Source of the DNA: Gnetum montanum
Lineage: Eukaryota; Streptophyta; Gnetopsida; Gnetales; Gnetaceae
DNA: 64,000 nt
Assembly: GCA_015680685.1 (NCBI GenBank)
Contig: MNCI01020094.1
Span: 579,290-643,289 of the forward strand
Reading direction: 5' to 3'
The stretch's first letter is position 1. Each line of letters starts with the position of its first letter. This document shows positions 30,524 to 43,258 of this stretch, piece after piece. The translations under genes were made by a program, and so were the position numbers. The notes below the pieces were generated by a model, which did no database searches, was not told where the DNA came from, and saw nothing but the letters and a program-made list of their open reading frames with translations.

Positions 30524-32626
30524 ATAATAACCATAAGGATCAGGCTACCGGTAAGGGTATCGATGTGTCGGCTGTGGCATCCCCCATGACTGTGGGTATT
30601 GCCACTGCTGATGTTGTTCGATGGGCTGCGGAGGCGTTCCACTTGGATAATACGTCAAGGGTTGGTGGAACTGCCTTGGGTTACCTTGTGGATAAGGTAA
30701 CCTTCAGGGTGTTTGCCGTTGATTGAGTCTTGGATTTAATGCATACATCCCAGACTCCTACAGATGTGAGATAATTGGACAACATCCCTTAGGATGGTCA
30801 TAGTAGCAGACCTCACATCCACCGTCATTGTTTGAATCCGAATTTTCAGTCTCATCGGAGTTAGAGATTTTTCCCTTATCCTTGTTATGTCCAGGGTTAA
30901 AGTTTCTCCCCATGTTTTTACCTTTATCACTACTTTTCTCATCCTTAGACTCCTCTACAATTTTCAAAATTGTTTCTATTCATGAGTCTAAGGAATCCCA
31001 CATTTGGTCTACCTTAGCCGATACCTCCATTGTTAACTTTTGGATCGGCACGGTTTTCCTGTTCAACAACTCTTCGAGTGGTGACTCATCCTCCTCATCA
31101 CAGAATTTCACTCCCTTCTTGCGAAGGGAGGGATCACGGTTGTATTCCTCCACACTTTCTCTTTTCCATAGCTCACCCTCTTCTTATGCTACTTGTTCCA
31201 ACAATACTTCAACTTTATGGGCTCTTAGTTGGGAGAGTCTCCCTTCGGCCTAAGTCCCAAGAGTTCTTCTCGTTTCATTTCGTAGCCCATCCACAAGGTG
31301 GTGAAGTTGATCTCGCTTAGCGTACCCATGGCCCAGGCAATGATGTAGCAATGTGTAGTAACGGGCCATGGCAGCATCCAAGGATTCATGAGCTCTTTGT
31401 TTCCAACCTTAGATCTGCTTACGCAAGTTAGACACTCTGGAGTACATTTGATATTTGTTGTTGAACAATTCAAGAATTGTACTCCACCTTCTGATGGTTT
31501 CCAGCTCTACGGACCGGTACCAACTCTCTGATTCTTTAGTGAGTGTCCTTGGGAACAACTTGAGTTTATGCCACTCATTGTCTATGTTCTGCAAGGCACA
31601 GGTGTTGTGGAATGCCTGTAAATGATGTTGAGGATCAGCGTTGTATCCCCCTTCAAAATGTGGGATATTATTTATATCCAAACGCTTGATCCTACTGTCT
31701 TTCAAATGCCTTGTGGGAATCCTAGCTGCCTCTCTGATGTCGAGCATACTTTGGGTTGCGAATAGGGGTTCGTCACGATCGTCTCTTTCATGACGTCTGT
31801 GATGTCTACGTTGTGGTTCCCTATTTTCCCTACGTCCTTTCCCTTGTCCTAACTCCTCTCGACCTTCCTGTCGAGGCATTTCATCTCTTTTACCTTTACT
31901 CTCCGCATTATGCTCATGGTGGCTACGCCTAGATGTGGAAGGAGAGGGTGAATGATGTGATGAAGGGGAAGAAGAAGGGGATCCATCACCATGGTGATGT
32001 TTCTTGCCTTCTCTTCGGCTGCTTCGGCCCCGATCGTTGTGACGATCAACGAGTCCGTCATTAGTGTGAGTAGTTGTTCCTGCCGTGAACAGCTGGTGCT
32101 CACGGGGATCAGAGCCTGGAATATGTATCGTTGATCTAAGGCCCTGATGCCTAACCTCTTCACTAGAGTGAGGAGGAGGAACATCATTTTCTAAGAAACC
32201 CATCGTGAGGGGTTCCTCTTCTCCTATTTCACTAATGACGTGGGGAACCTTGCCCTTCAGTAGTGAATGTTGGCTCTCCTGCCTTGCATCCCGAATACGT
32301 TGGGCATTTGTGGGATGATAATCCCTTGTATCATGGTCATCCAAAACGTATTCTGCGAACAGCTCATGCATGCCAATCTGTACCAAGGCACGGAAAAGCA
32401 TGTTGGGAGCAGATCGATCTGGGGGTAACACGATGTTACCTTGCATGTCTCTCCACCGCAGTTGCTCATCTTGATGGAAAACAAAGGTAAAATCCGGCAC
32501 ATACTCATCGGGATGAGTATATGTGACCTTAGATTGTTGAGGACATGGTTGATCTCGGTTATGCGTATGATGCTGACTTTCTCCTGTATTGTCCTTAGGT
32601 GAGTTGATTTCGTGAGAAGAAGCCAT
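30524..32626 (-). pseudogene. Inner element gag
   Basis: It starts at ATG 32626 (MASSHEINSP), 129 bp inside the primer site. The first 405 codons are open. They include a HPDEYVPDFTFVFHQDEQLRW N-terminal block, a Ser/His/Arg-rich middle, and the retrotransposon-gag core (HHLQAFHNTCALQNIDNEW...LFPRTLTKESESWY) at about residues 320-400. A TAA (CAA in B and C) interrupts at about 31406, and a second C-to-T stop occurs near 31180. The variant zinc knuckle CEVCYYDHPKGCC is at 30779-30817. Decay is by a few transitions only. Confidence 0.88.
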
Positions 32627-32754
32627 TTCTATTGGTGTGCTAATTTCACCGTTATTTATTGTTCTTGATTAACTGATTAACCCTAAGGTTCGTTTTAAGC
32701 TCACAACGATGTGAGTGATATCCCTTATGTTAAATTGGCGAAAAAACACTTAGT

Positions 32755-32771
32755 CCCCGGCAACGGCGCCA
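32755..32771 (-). other. Inner element primer binding site (tRNA-Asp)
   Basis: TGGCGCCGTTGCCGGGG on the element strand, a perfect complement of the 3' end of plant tRNA-Asp(GUC), one base from the LTR. Confidence 0.9.
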
Positions 32772-32772
32772 A

Positions 32773-33852
32773 TGATGAGTGGCGAGGTACCCCTACACTC
32801 CACCATACGAATACGAGCGTACACGCGCGATCCGGTCGAACTCCGCAGACTAAATGCCTTAACGCCACAAGAAACACTTGGGGTTAATCGTTCGTTGTCT
32901 TCCCAGGCTTGCTTGTATGTGTCACGGTGTATGGTTAAGCAAGTCTGAGGTATGTGATTTTTTTGGTATTTTCGGCTTATCTTCTATGCTACCAGGAGAA
33001 AGGGTTGAGAAAACTAAACTAACTCTAACTAAGATCTAAGTCTAAATTAACTAGCGTCAGCATCCGTTCCCACTTACCGGACACACCCTGAACTATGCAA
33101 CTGCAGCTTACCAAACGCTAATCGTTACTGGGATCGCCACACGTAACGCAAGTGCTCGAAGTGGTCGTACTGAGGCACCTATTTAGCCTACGTGTGATAA
33201 GCAGCCGATTCCTTAGCCAGCCGTACACACCCGTGGGTGCTCGTAACTAAGTCGTACTTATCACACGTTCTTAGCCTAGTAATGAGCAGCCGATTCCTCA
33301 ACTAGCTGTACACATTGGACCCTGGAGTTACCAAGCGTAGAATCCTGGAATACGCTACTGGGTTACCAAGCAGCCAATGCTCGTAATTGATTCGTACTCA
33401 TGCATTGCGTCAAGTAGCCGATTCCTTGACTAGTCATACACGTCCGTAGACGCTCGTAATCAAGTCGTACTTGAACGCACTAGGAAAGTAGTAAAGAAAG
33501 CAATAAATGAAACCACGTGCTGCAAGGTTTATCCAAACAAGTTTGTCTTTATTGTCGTAGACAACTTGGGTTCAGGTTACAAGCTGCTCGAATAAAGAGA
33601 CGTTCACTCTAGGACTCCTACTGCGGGCACATGGGGAAAAAATTCTAACTCTGGAGTGATCAATCTGCTAGAGCTTCGCTACACTAGCCAGGATTTTTAA
33701 ATAAGAAATGGCGGCGGGATGCGATATCATGTACGCGATATCATAGGAGAAGACACGATATCGCGTACGTGATATCACATGGGATGCGATATCACGGCGG
33801 CCGCGATATCGCGTACGCGATATCGCAGCCCAGTGCATGTCGCGTCTCATCA
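32773..33852 (-). repeat. Inner element 5' LTR
   Basis: 1080 bp, TGATGAG...CTCATCA. Contains the GATATC palindrome cluster (33717-33830), a TTATTTAAA box in place of TATAAATAAG, and repeated leader units (TCGTAATCAAGTCGTACTT and GATTCCTTGACTAG types). Confidence 0.92.
33717..33830 (-). promoter_or_regulatory. Palindromic U3 cluster with a perfect 24-bp dyad
   Basis: Six GATATC cores occur in about 110 bp. At 33803-33826, GCGATATCGCGT is followed directly by its own reverse complement, giving a perfect 24-bp palindrome. The cluster lies just upstream (element sense) of the TATA-like box, where U3 enhancers sit. Confidence 0.75.
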
Positions 33853-34007
33853 CTCACTAAGTGTGGCATTATTATCATCTTGTAGGAGAGGCATTGTTGT
33901 GTGTGAATTTATATGACTTTTTATAATTTCTTCTTTTTAAGAGATATATCATTAAGTTCTTTACAGCGACCTTGTATGATATAACTAATCTAGATAACTA
34001 ACACCAT
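33853..34007 (-). other. Element C leader remnant
   Basis: Sequence between C's primer site and the nested insertion. AT-rich, no ORF. Confidence 0.6.
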
Positions 34008-34024
34008 CCCTGGCAACGGTGCCA
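34008..34024 (-). other. Element C primer binding site (tRNA-Asp)
   Basis: TGGCACCGTTGCCAGGG on the element strand: the tRNA-Asp complement with two changes, one base from the LTR. Confidence 0.85.
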
Positions 34025-34025
34025 A

Positions 34026-35030
34026 TGATGAGTGGCAAGGTACCCCTACACTTAACCATACGAAACGAGCATCACACGTGCGATCCGGTTGAACTCCGTA
34101 GATGGACTAGTTGTGGCACCTAGATAGTTAGCCTTAGGTTGCAGTTCACTGTCTTCCCACCTAGACTAGTTTTGCATATGTCACGTATGGTTTAGACTAG
34201 ATGAGGTGTATGATGTGTTCTAATTCTAATGCTACTCCTGATGGTAGTGGAAAATAATATTAACTAAGATAAGCTATGAGGCAAAGGGTAAGAAAATCTA
34301 ATCTAGCCTAAGTGCGACGATCAACCGATTCCTTGATCAACCGTAAACATCTTGGACTTCGTGCATGACTACCACTGGGACTACCAAGCATAGATCTTAG
34401 GTTCGCCACTGGGATTACCAAGCGCAGATCCCAAATACGCCACTGGGTTACCAAGCATAGATCCTGGATACACCACTAGGCCACCAAGTAGTCACACTTA
34501 AATGCTCATAATCAAGTCGTACTCATTCCGCTTCTAGGAGTTTCAGGGTGAGAGGCTAATCGCGATGAGTAACCGATTCCTTGACTAGCTGTACACATTC
34601 GTAGATGCTCGTAATCAAGTCGTACTCACACCGCGCTACGAAAGAAATGAATAACATTAAATAAATAACAAATAAATAAACTAAGTGAATGCTGCAATGA
34701 TGAAGTAATCTCGATCTTTATTGTCAGTCATGTACGTGTCCAACTACGACACACTCGAATAAAGACACTGTATAATTACATTCACCACACTGCGGGCAGA
34801 CACAGGAAAAAATCTATCTCTGGAGGGATCAAACTGCCAGAGGTTCGCTACTCTAAAACTAGGATTCCGAACAAGGGAGAGCTGCCTCTTATTTATAGAT
34901 ATGACGACAGACTACGATATCGCGTACACGATATCGTAGGGAAAGATGCGATATCGCGGGGGATGCGATATCGTGTCGGCTGCGATATCGTGTACGCGAT
35001 ATCGTGGCCTGTGCGAACCGCGTCTCATCA
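34026..35030 (-). repeat. C 5' LTR
   Basis: 1005 bp, paired with 19174-20191. Right flank CCTTC is the target duplication. Confidence 0.92.
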
Positions 35031-35589
35031 CCTTCTCAAGTCTGATTTTAATATCTTTGTATAAGTTGATGGAGTGGGGGAAAAGCTAGGATGTTAATTT
35101 ATGGTTATAATATAGCTATTCTCTACTATTGAACATATGAATTTCCTGATTAAATAATTACTAGTAAAATTGTTACAAGAGTTAAATTCAAATCTTGTTT
35201 TTGTGTGTGGTTGGAAATTATAAAATATTATTATGTGATTGAAAAAATATGAGATTATTATATTATCCTCTTATGTGGTCATTTTTTTAGTTTTCAAACA
35301 TGCAAATGATCCTGATTAAATATTTTTTAGGTTGAATAATTAAAAATTTTAATTTTTTTTAATCTAATGAATCTTGCATAGATATTTTACTATGTCTATT
35401 TATTTTTAAAAGTATCACTTAATTCTTAAATTAGTATTGATTGAACTATTTTAGAGCTAGATCTAGGGACTCTTGCTTTCATTTTAATTTTATAGGTTAA
35501 TGTTAGTTTAATTATTGTAAACAGAAAGCCACTTGGACATTTTCTTCTTTCAACTAGCTTTTTCTTTAGGGGGATTTGGATGTTAGCTC
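35031..35589. other. AT-rich spacer between elements C and D
   Basis: Before C inserted, this continued from 19173. No ORF with motifs, no RNA gene and no repeat boundary recognised. Confidence 0.5.
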
Positions 35590-35870
35590 TATTCACACTT
35601 AGACCTCCTACTGTGGCCATTTGAAAAATATTTTAACTTTTGAATGGACAAACTGCAAGAGTTTCCCTACTTGACTGCTAAAAGCATGCTCCCAATTGTG
35701 TGCATGGGCATTGTATTTATAGACCTAGGAGTAACTTGGGAATAACTGCTCTAATAATTAGAGTAATTGCTCTAATTATAATTTCTATAATAATTAGAGT
35801 AACTACTCTAATAATTAGAGTAACCACTTCAATAATAACTGCTCTAATAATTAGAGTAATCGCTCCATCA
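35590..35870 (-). repeat. D 3' LTR, truncated
   Basis: Aligns with about 42737-43034. Contains the U3 array of AATAATTAGAGTAAC units (35745-35866). It is followed by the polypurine tract GTCGTGGGGGTA (35871-35882 on the minus strand). Confidence 0.8.
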
Positions 35871-36570
35871 TACCCCCACGACTGAATGAAAACTTATCCT
35901 TGAGTATAGAAGAAGAGGAATAAGTTCTTTACAAAATATATTAGGAGGGGTATGGACTTATTTGACTAGCATGTAGACACAAAGAAAATAGAAAAATATA
36001 GAAGTGCTTGAGCATACAATATTACAATTATGTACAAAATTGGTGTTCATGACAATTAGGAAAGAACATCAATAGATCCAAAGGACATCCAACCCTTCTT
36101 AGCAATAGAAGAATGAGGGAAAGGTAGAAGAGATCCAATGGTCATGAAAAATCTCCTATGAATGATATGATTGCATCCTCCTTGCTGATGATAGTCCTAC
36201 TTCTAGTTCATGTTTTCCACAACAATCACAAAAAAACCAAGGATTAGTATATATAGTACATAAATAATGGTTGAATACCTTGTCTCATCAGTGATTTTAT
36301 CTAGCCAAGTTGTGCTTGCGATAGATTGATTGCTTGATATTGTTAGTGAAAAGACTGATGAATGGGTTAAATAAGAGAAGTGATTCATACAATTCAAAAA
36401 AATCTTAACACGAGTAGTGTAAAGAGGGTATTCACAATAATAAAAAGAAATTTATTACAAAAATTTATGAGGGTGCTTACAATTTGGATGACATGGATGG
36501 GGTAAATAAAAAGAATTTGATTGTAACAATGTCTAAGGATAAAGAACTTAACTTAACCAAACCAAAAGAT

Positions 36571-36655
36571 AGGTAAGTGGGTCCTCCCCAAAGCAAGCAT
36601 AGGCCTTTTATGCCCTTGCATAACTTCAAACCAAGGAGTCTATGGGCTCCATGGA
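36571..36655 (-). repeat. Conserved 3' non-coding block, element D
   Basis: GTGGGTCCTCCCCAAAGCAAG...TTTTATGCCCTTGCAT...GAGTCTATGGGCTCC. Part of the coding-free region 35883-37911, which otherwise shows no ORF with motifs. Confidence 0.75.
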
Positions 36656-37911
36656 TGATTAATAATTACAAAAGGTTAAGTGCAAAAACCTAAAAGTAAT
36701 TGACTAAGAAACCAAACACATCAAACCAGAACACTGAGTCAAAACATGAAACTAGCAGTGAGGTGAGATATGGAAAGCATAGATGGATGGTAGAGAAAGT
36801 GGAATGGAGTTCCTAATTATGGTCAAATATAGCCTCTTGTGAATTTTTTGATTAACTGACTTGGTAGTATCCTTCCTTAGTCTAGTTCAAAACCAACTAC
36901 TTTCAATGACTTTGCATTGACATTCTAAGGCTAGTCCATCCCCTAAGACATAAGAATGCTCCCACAAAACAACCACCATTCCAAATAGGAGAAAAGGTAG
37001 GAAGTGTGAAAGGGCCTTAGTTAGAGGAGACAAGACAAGTTTCATAACCAATGCTTGTAGCCCTTTTTATTTGGTCTAAGGGGTGTTCTTTGAATTCCCA
37101 TGTTTTTTCTTTGAATGGGAACCACACCATGCAAAGACCCATATGATTTTCACATTTATTTGATCTAAGGGATGTGCTTTTAATTCTCATATCTTTTTTT
37201 TTGTGATGAGGACCACACCATGCAAGGACTTATTTAACTTTCTATTGTGAAATGACATGGAATGGTGAGAACCTTATGAGAACACTCCTGCACATAGGAA
37301 AACAAAAAAGCACAAAGAACATCACATCCCTTTGAAGCCACATCCTATCCAAACCTTTGATTCTTTCCCAATTTTGAAAACTACGTAAGTCACCAATTTA
37401 TTAAAGTTGCATTAATGAAAAAGAGACTGCATGCTTCCAAAACAAGGAAAACCATAGAGTAAGTGGATGGGTGGATGATGTGCACTCACTGCCTATTACA
37501 TGAAAAGAAACCATGTCCTAGTCATTAGTAACAACCATCAAAGTTAGAAACCAAACATCAAAAATCAAATTATAAATGGAACATACCACCATCGAGTAAT
37601 GCATTACCATTGTACCTACCACCTCATTAGTAGAAAAAGTAGAGAAACACACCAAACATAAGCAAATATAACTATAAAAGAGAGTAGATAATAAATATTG
37701 AAATATATTAACGATGGTGTAAAAAAAAACTAAGAAAAGACCAATAACCTTAAAAATACAAATATGTAAGAAAAAATGTGAAACAAAAAGTTGTAAAACC
37801 AAAAATGTGTAAAATAAAAAAAAATCAAAAACTGAGGAGCTACACAAAGTGTTAGTATGGATGGCCATCTCCCCCATAAATAAGTTGGAAGGGAGAGATC
37901 TGAAAAACTGA

Positions 37912-38760
37912 TCATGGTTGTTCATCTGACGAGCTGTTTGTTGTGTTGGTTGGCTTGGGCTCATGGAAAAGTTTTACTTGTTGGATGTTAACTAGTTGTT
38001 TCTTATTTGGGCTGTTAGGTTTATAGATGATCATGGCCCCAGATGGAAAAGTTTCATCTATGATGTAAGGTCCTTTCCACAATGTTTGAAATTTAGTTTG
38101 TTGGGATACATATGCAGGATTCCAATAAAGAACCTTATCACCTGATTGAAACTTGACTTTTCTTATTTTGAGGTCATGGCATTTCTTGTTGAATACCTTA
38201 TGAATTTCATTGGATGATAGGACCATTAACCAAATTTCTTCTAGCAAGTTGAGACTCATTAATCATTCTTTCTGTACTAGGCTTAGATCTAGGTTAAGGT
38301 CACAAGCTGTGGAGAGTGTATGGAGCTTAGATTGGATGGGCAAAGTTGGTAGTTTTTTGTACACAAGCTCATAGGGAGAATAACCTATGGGAAGTTTCTA
38401 TGTGGAGTGATAGCCTAAAGGACATCATTTAATTTACTACTTTAGTCCCTTCAATATTTACTAATGGTACATGTTAAGGTTTTTGTAATCTTCCAATTAG
38501 TAACTTCAACTTGACCATCGGCTTGGGGGTGATATGGTGTTTTGAGTTTATGTTCAACCCCCACACATTACATTAGTTTTTGGAAAGTGGCACTTGTAAA
38601 ATAAGTTCTATTATCAAAAATTAATGCACAAAGAACACCAAACCTATTTACAATGTTTTGTTGTAAAAATTGAGCAGCAGTGGTGGATGTACAGTCAATG
38701 ACGGTTGATGCTTCTTCCTTAGAAATCTCCAGCTCACCCCAATTGACAACATTTGCTCCT
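37912..38760 (-). pseudogene. Element D integrase, core fragment and C-terminal domain
   Basis: The core fragment reads QNIVNRFG and ALIFDNRTYFTSATF (canonical SDNGTHF altered), then PYHPQADGQVEVTN with the catalytic Glu retained (about 38480-38530). The C-terminal ORF 37912-38259 has KFQSGDKVLYW and LWKGPYIIDETFPSGA, the GPY/F domain. Stops occur between the two parts. At about 38700-38715 the core is fused to sequence that in element E lies between protease and RT (MELVEGLTYKYVASMDELEQ type), showing an in-place deletion of RT, RNase H and the integrase N-terminus. Confidence 0.85.
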
Positions 38761-38761
38761 T

Positions 38762-39620
38762 TGAAGAGTTGGTGATGAACTTGCTCCAATTCATCCATAC
38801 TTGCAACATACTTGTACGTTAGCCCCTCAACCAATTCCATGCATAATGTATTGCTGTTCATATTAGCTATCAGCCACTAGGTGCTTTCTTGTTTTGTGGC
38901 TACTGAGTATAGACATCTTTGGACCTCAACTTTTGGTGCAAACTGCTTGCATGTAGAGATAGATGTTTTCTTTACTGACCATAACTTCTATATACAATGG
39001 AACCCTGAATCTTTGTACACAATACATGGAACTCTCTTCTTCTCGATCTTTCCAAATTCATTTTCTTTTGATATCTACAAGGAAAGATCTCTAATGCTCA
39101 TTTTAGCATCAACAATACTTAGCCATGTCCTTTCCATGATGATTGAAAAGTATCCCTTGTAGTTATCCACTTTAATTACTAGGAAATTAGCTGGATATGA
39201 CCAGCCACAAATAGTGGTGATGATGTCTTCAACTAGTCTTAACAGAACAGTGATGGACTAGTTCGCTAGTTTTAGCCCGATGTTGCTCTTCTTGAAAGGA
39301 GGAAGGTTCCACATTGTGTACATCTCATATGAGATCAGATTAACACCAAAACCAAAATCTAGAAGAGCTTTACAAGGTCATTCCTAGCAATTTCCAAGTA
39401 AACTAGGGGACTCCTAGGATTAGCTAATTTTCTAAGTAGGTTACCAGCTTGAATCCAATCAAATATAACATGTGTTAGCATTACAATATGGATTTGAGAG
39501 AGATTTTGGTTTGAAAGGGACTCAAATAAAAAATAAATAGAGGAAGGTGGAGGAGCAAGGTTACCAACCACTAATGTATTCAAGAGCTATGGTGGACTAT
39601 GAGGTTGGAAGAAGGGTCTT
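38762..39620 (-). pseudogene. Element D protease region and linker
   Basis: Protease remains are collinear with the inner element and E. The active-site codons at 39359-39351 read DFG instead of DSG. Stops and frame changes are frequent (39359-39583 is only locally open). The downstream linker runs into the deletion junction. Confidence 0.75.
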
Positions 39621-41958
39621 TTCTTTGTTCATGGTTCTAACCCGCTAGGTGGATTAACCAATTGCAAGTTAACTGCCATCCTAGTGTTCCTTTGCTATGG
39701 TTGTGCAGGCAATTCACCTTGCATGGATAGAGCAAGTGGTAGTTGTGCAGGAGGTGGAGGAGTAGGTATAGAGATAGGAGGTACATGAGGGTAGTAGGTG
39801 GTATCCCTCTTTGGAAAGGATGATTGATATGTTTCAGGAGGATAGTGGTTATACTGGTAAGCAACAACATGACCAGAGGAGTCCCTTGGAGATGAAGGTT
39901 GCTAAACATAATAACCATAAGGATCTAGTTGTCAGTAAGGGTATTACTATCTTGGAGGTGGCAATGCCCATGATTGTGGTTACTACCACTAGTGATATAC
40001 TTTGTAAGGTTGCGAAGGAGTTCCAATTGGATAGTATTGTTGTGGTTGGTGGAACTGTTGAGGATTACCTTGTGGATAAGGCAATCTTTTGGGTGTTTTC
40101 CTTTGTGCAAGTCATGGATGCAAGGCATACACCCCACATTCCTGCAAGTGTGATACAACTGGGCAACATCCCTTAGGATGTTCATACTGGCAAACATCAC
40201 ACCAACCATTATCATATGAATCACTATCTACAACCATATTACCTTTACATTTAGATATGTCAAATTTAGCTTCCTTACACCTCCAAAGCTCTCATTCATT
40301 ACTTTGCTCCTTGGGCTCTTCAATAATTTTTAGAACAACTTGAAACTTATTGTCCATGGAGTCCCATAATTGATCAACCTTAGCTGTAATTTTTTATTGT
40401 AATTTTTCGAATAGTAAGGTTTTCTGATTTATCATCTCATCTCTGGTAAATTCATCTTCACTGTCACAAAATCTAATACCCTATTTTTGAACAGAAGGAT
40501 CTCTATTGTATTCTTCTACACTTTCATGTTTCCCTAGCTCTCCCGCCTCCTTAGCTACCTACTTAATTAATCTTTGAATCTAATGGGTGTTCAACTCTAT
40601 CAATCTCGTTTGGACATAGATGCCAAGGGTTTTTCTAGTTTTAGATTGTAATCTGTTTATGATATGATGAAGCTGATCAAGCTGAGAGTATCCATGGCTG
40701 GGATACCTATGTAACAGGGAGTAGAATCAGCCAATAGTAGCATCCAAAGGCTCATGATTTCCTTATTTCCACCCCTGAATTTTTTTTCTTAAATTGGATA
40801 CTTAGGAGTACATTTGATATTTTTCATTAAATAATTCCAACATTATACTCCACCACCTAATTGATTCTGGTTGGAGTACCAACATTCTGCTTCCTTTATC
40901 AGTGTCCTTGGAAATAATTTCAGCTTTTTCCATTCATTTTCAATATTCTACAAGGCACATGCATCTTGGAAATCCTAAAGATGATTTTGTGGATCAGCAT
41001 CATAGCCTCCCTCAAATCAAGGGATATTATTCATATCAAGCCTCTTTATTCTACTATCCTTCACATGCCTTGTTTGAATCCTCATAGCCTCTACAATATT
41101 CAACATGCCTCAAGTAGAAAATAGAGGTTCATCAAGGCCATTATGGTGGTGCCTACGATGCTCCCTACTATCCCTTCTTTCTTGATGGTGGGCCTCTCTA
41201 GATTTCTTGTGTCTTTAATCACAATTTTCTTGATGCTACCTTCTATTATTCTAGTCCCATCAGTCACCTCCATTATTGTTATTTCTTATACAACCACAAT
41301 TTGAACTTGATGAAGAAGATGATGAAGATGAAAGGGAAGAAGAAGGGCAACTTGCTTAGCATTGGTGCCTATCACCCTTCCTTCGATGCTCGTAACCACT
41401 ATCATGATCATGATCTCCTTTATCCTCCTTTTCCTAACTTGCCTCTCCAAATCCATTTTTGTCATTGGATCTGTTTTGACCAGAACCTGGATTATGAACT
41501 ATGGATTGTACATTCTAGTTAAGGGCTCCTTAAACAAAATCAAAGAGAGGGGAATCACCAAATAAGTCATTTCCTTCATCAATTGGGCCAAGCAGAGGTG
41601 GAAAGATATTTGATCCCTTGCCCTTCATAAGTTTGTGTTGATGCTCCAGCTAACGATCCCTTAATCTTTGCACTTTAGTGGGATGATAATCTCTTAAGTT
41701 GGGATTTAAAATATTATATTCTCCATGGAGATGTTGAAGCCTATGTCATGCCAACATTAATTGAAGCATTGCTAGAACAGATCAGTCAAGTGGCAACACA
41801 ATGTTTCCTTTCATGTTGCACCACCACTGCATTCATTCATCTTGATGTAAGATGAAGGTAAAGTCTCATACATACTCATCAAGATGAGCATATACCACCC
41901 AGTGTTGTTGATTTACTTGTACCCTAGGCGGAGATGGGCTACTAAGAGAAAAAGACAT
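39621..41958 (-). pseudogene. Element D gag remains
   Basis: It starts at ATG 41958 (MSFSLSSPSPP), collinear with the inner element gag (HLDEYV.DFTFILHQDE block). The variant zinc knuckle CDVCQYEHPKGCC is at 40163-40201. Numerous stops and frame changes. Confidence 0.8.
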
Positions 41959-42112
41959 TTTGTGTTAATAAACAATGTGAAATTAAAATTTAATTTAATG
42001 ATAATTTTTATTTTCGTAGGATTTGACACTTAGGGTTTGAATAACAAGGTTACTAGATTTTACTAGGCTTTGATAGCACACAAAGTACTACAGTCCCCAA
42101 CAACAACACCAA

Positions 42113-43034
42113 TGATGAGTGACAAGGTACCCCTATGCCCAACCATACGAATCATAAGCATTCATATGCAATCCAGTCAAATTCTGTAGACTATAATTAC
42201 TAAGTACACTAGAGCTAAATAGTATGTGAATTTTGTATGTTCATTGTCTTCCCAGTCCCACTTGTGGAATATAATTGTATGGTTAAGTATAACTGAGGCA
42301 TGTGATTTTTATTGTTTTATGGTTTTATGGAATTACTCACCTAGAACAAGAATAAAAGTAGGAGTGATTAAAAGTAAAAGTGATTAATTGCTAGGAAATT
42401 TAAAGTCTAATCTAGCCTAACACAAGTAACTATTTCCACTTTCTGGACACATCTTGAACTTCGTGTAAAAACTGTTGAGCTATCAAACTCTAATTATTTC
42501 TGAGCTACCAAGTGTCACATGTATGCCCGAAGGGATTGTGCTTCTGTAATTTAACAATTTGCTTAATTTATCAAAATAAATTGTTGTGCTAATAACATGA
42601 ATGTAAAGTGCATAAAATAAAATAAAATATAAATGTGTAAGAAAAAAAATCTCAAGCGCTACAAGGATGAATCAAAGAGCTCATCCTTATTGCCAACACA
42701 ATGGTGTGCTTAAGTACATCAATGTTTGAATAAAGATTTTTCCACACTTAGATCTCCTATTGTAGGCACTTGGAAAATATTCTAACTTTCAAATTGACAA
42801 ATTGCAAGATTTTTCCTACTTAACTGCTAAAAACATACTCCCAATTGTGTGCCTGGGCACTATATTTATAGACCCGAGAGTAACTTGGGAATAACTACTG
42901 TAATAATAACTATTATAATAATTAGAGTAACCGCTACAATAATAACTTCTCTAATAATTAGAGTAATTGTTCCAATAATAACCACTCTAATACTTAGAGT
43001 AACTGTTCTAATAATTAGAGTAACCACTCCATCA
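42113..43034 (-). repeat. D 5' LTR
   Basis: 922 bp. U3 (about 42890-43034) lacks GATATC. Instead it carries repeated near-palindromes CTCTAATAATTAGAG spaced by GTAACNG, upstream of a TATAAATATA box (about 42868-42877). Confidence 0.85.
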
Positions 43035-43258
43035 TATAGTGGTTGGGTCACAAGATGCTTTCATTAATAGAAAAACAAACAAAACAACATATAAACTATT
43101 ATTCACATTTTCCTTATAGAGATATAACTAAACATTATTGTTAATTCCTTTGAAATTTTGTAGCATTCCTTCAAAGAGCCAAAGTAACAATTCACATTGA
43201 TGTTCCTACCATATCACAAACCAAATAAACCATGGAAATATTGTCCACATTTTATCTT

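Larger units (their letters stand above)
27842..33852 (-). mobile_element. Inner Ty3 element nested in C: gag and protease, no RT or integrase
   Basis: The 5' LTR (32773-33852), tRNA-Asp primer site, gag (32626 to about 30524), retropepsin ORF (30523-29462) and a coding-free 3' region (29461 to about 27963) are followed by a fragment of the 3' LTR (27842-27962) running into the gap. It interrupts element C just after C's leader. The right flank is CTCAC at 33853; the left target copy lies in or beyond the gap. Same architecture as element B, supporting a gag-PR-only class. Confidence 0.85.
19174..35030 (-). mobile_element. C: Ty3 LTR retrotransposon with gag and an extra 3' ORF, hosting a nested element
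   Basis: The 3' LTR is 19174-20191 and the 5' LTR 34026-35030. They are co-linear and differ mostly by transitions. A perfect 5-bp target duplication CCTTC lies at 19169-19173 and 35031-35035. A tRNA-Asp primer site (34008-34024) and polypurine tract (20192 onward) sit at the correct ends. The interior, read on the minus strand, is: leader (33853-34007), nested inner element, gap, gag fragment (26900-25404), coding-free 3' region, then a coiled-coil ORF (about 23489-20340). No protease, RT or integrase is visible outside the gap, so it appears non-autonomous. The loss could partly hide in the gap. Confidence 0.92.
35590..43034 (-). mobile_element. D: Ty3 element with an internal pol deletion
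   Basis: The 5' LTR is 42113-43034, with a degenerate tRNA-Asp primer site (TGGTGTTGTTGTTGGGG, about 42095-42111). The 3' LTR is truncated (35590-35870). The interior holds gag and protease remains, then a protease-side linker fused directly to integrase; RT and RNase H are absent. The coding-free 3' region has the family blocks. The target duplication cannot be judged because the left LTR is cut. Confidence 0.85.

Noticed and set aside
33717-33830. Regular GATATC repeats considered as a CRISPR-like array
   Set aside because: They are short palindromic U3 motifs inside LTRs of a plant retrotransposon, with no fixed spacer length.
35745-35885. ORF reading IIRV repeats (also at 42849-43067)
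   Set aside because: A translation of the AATAATTAGAGTAAC tandem units in the D LTR, not a protein gene.
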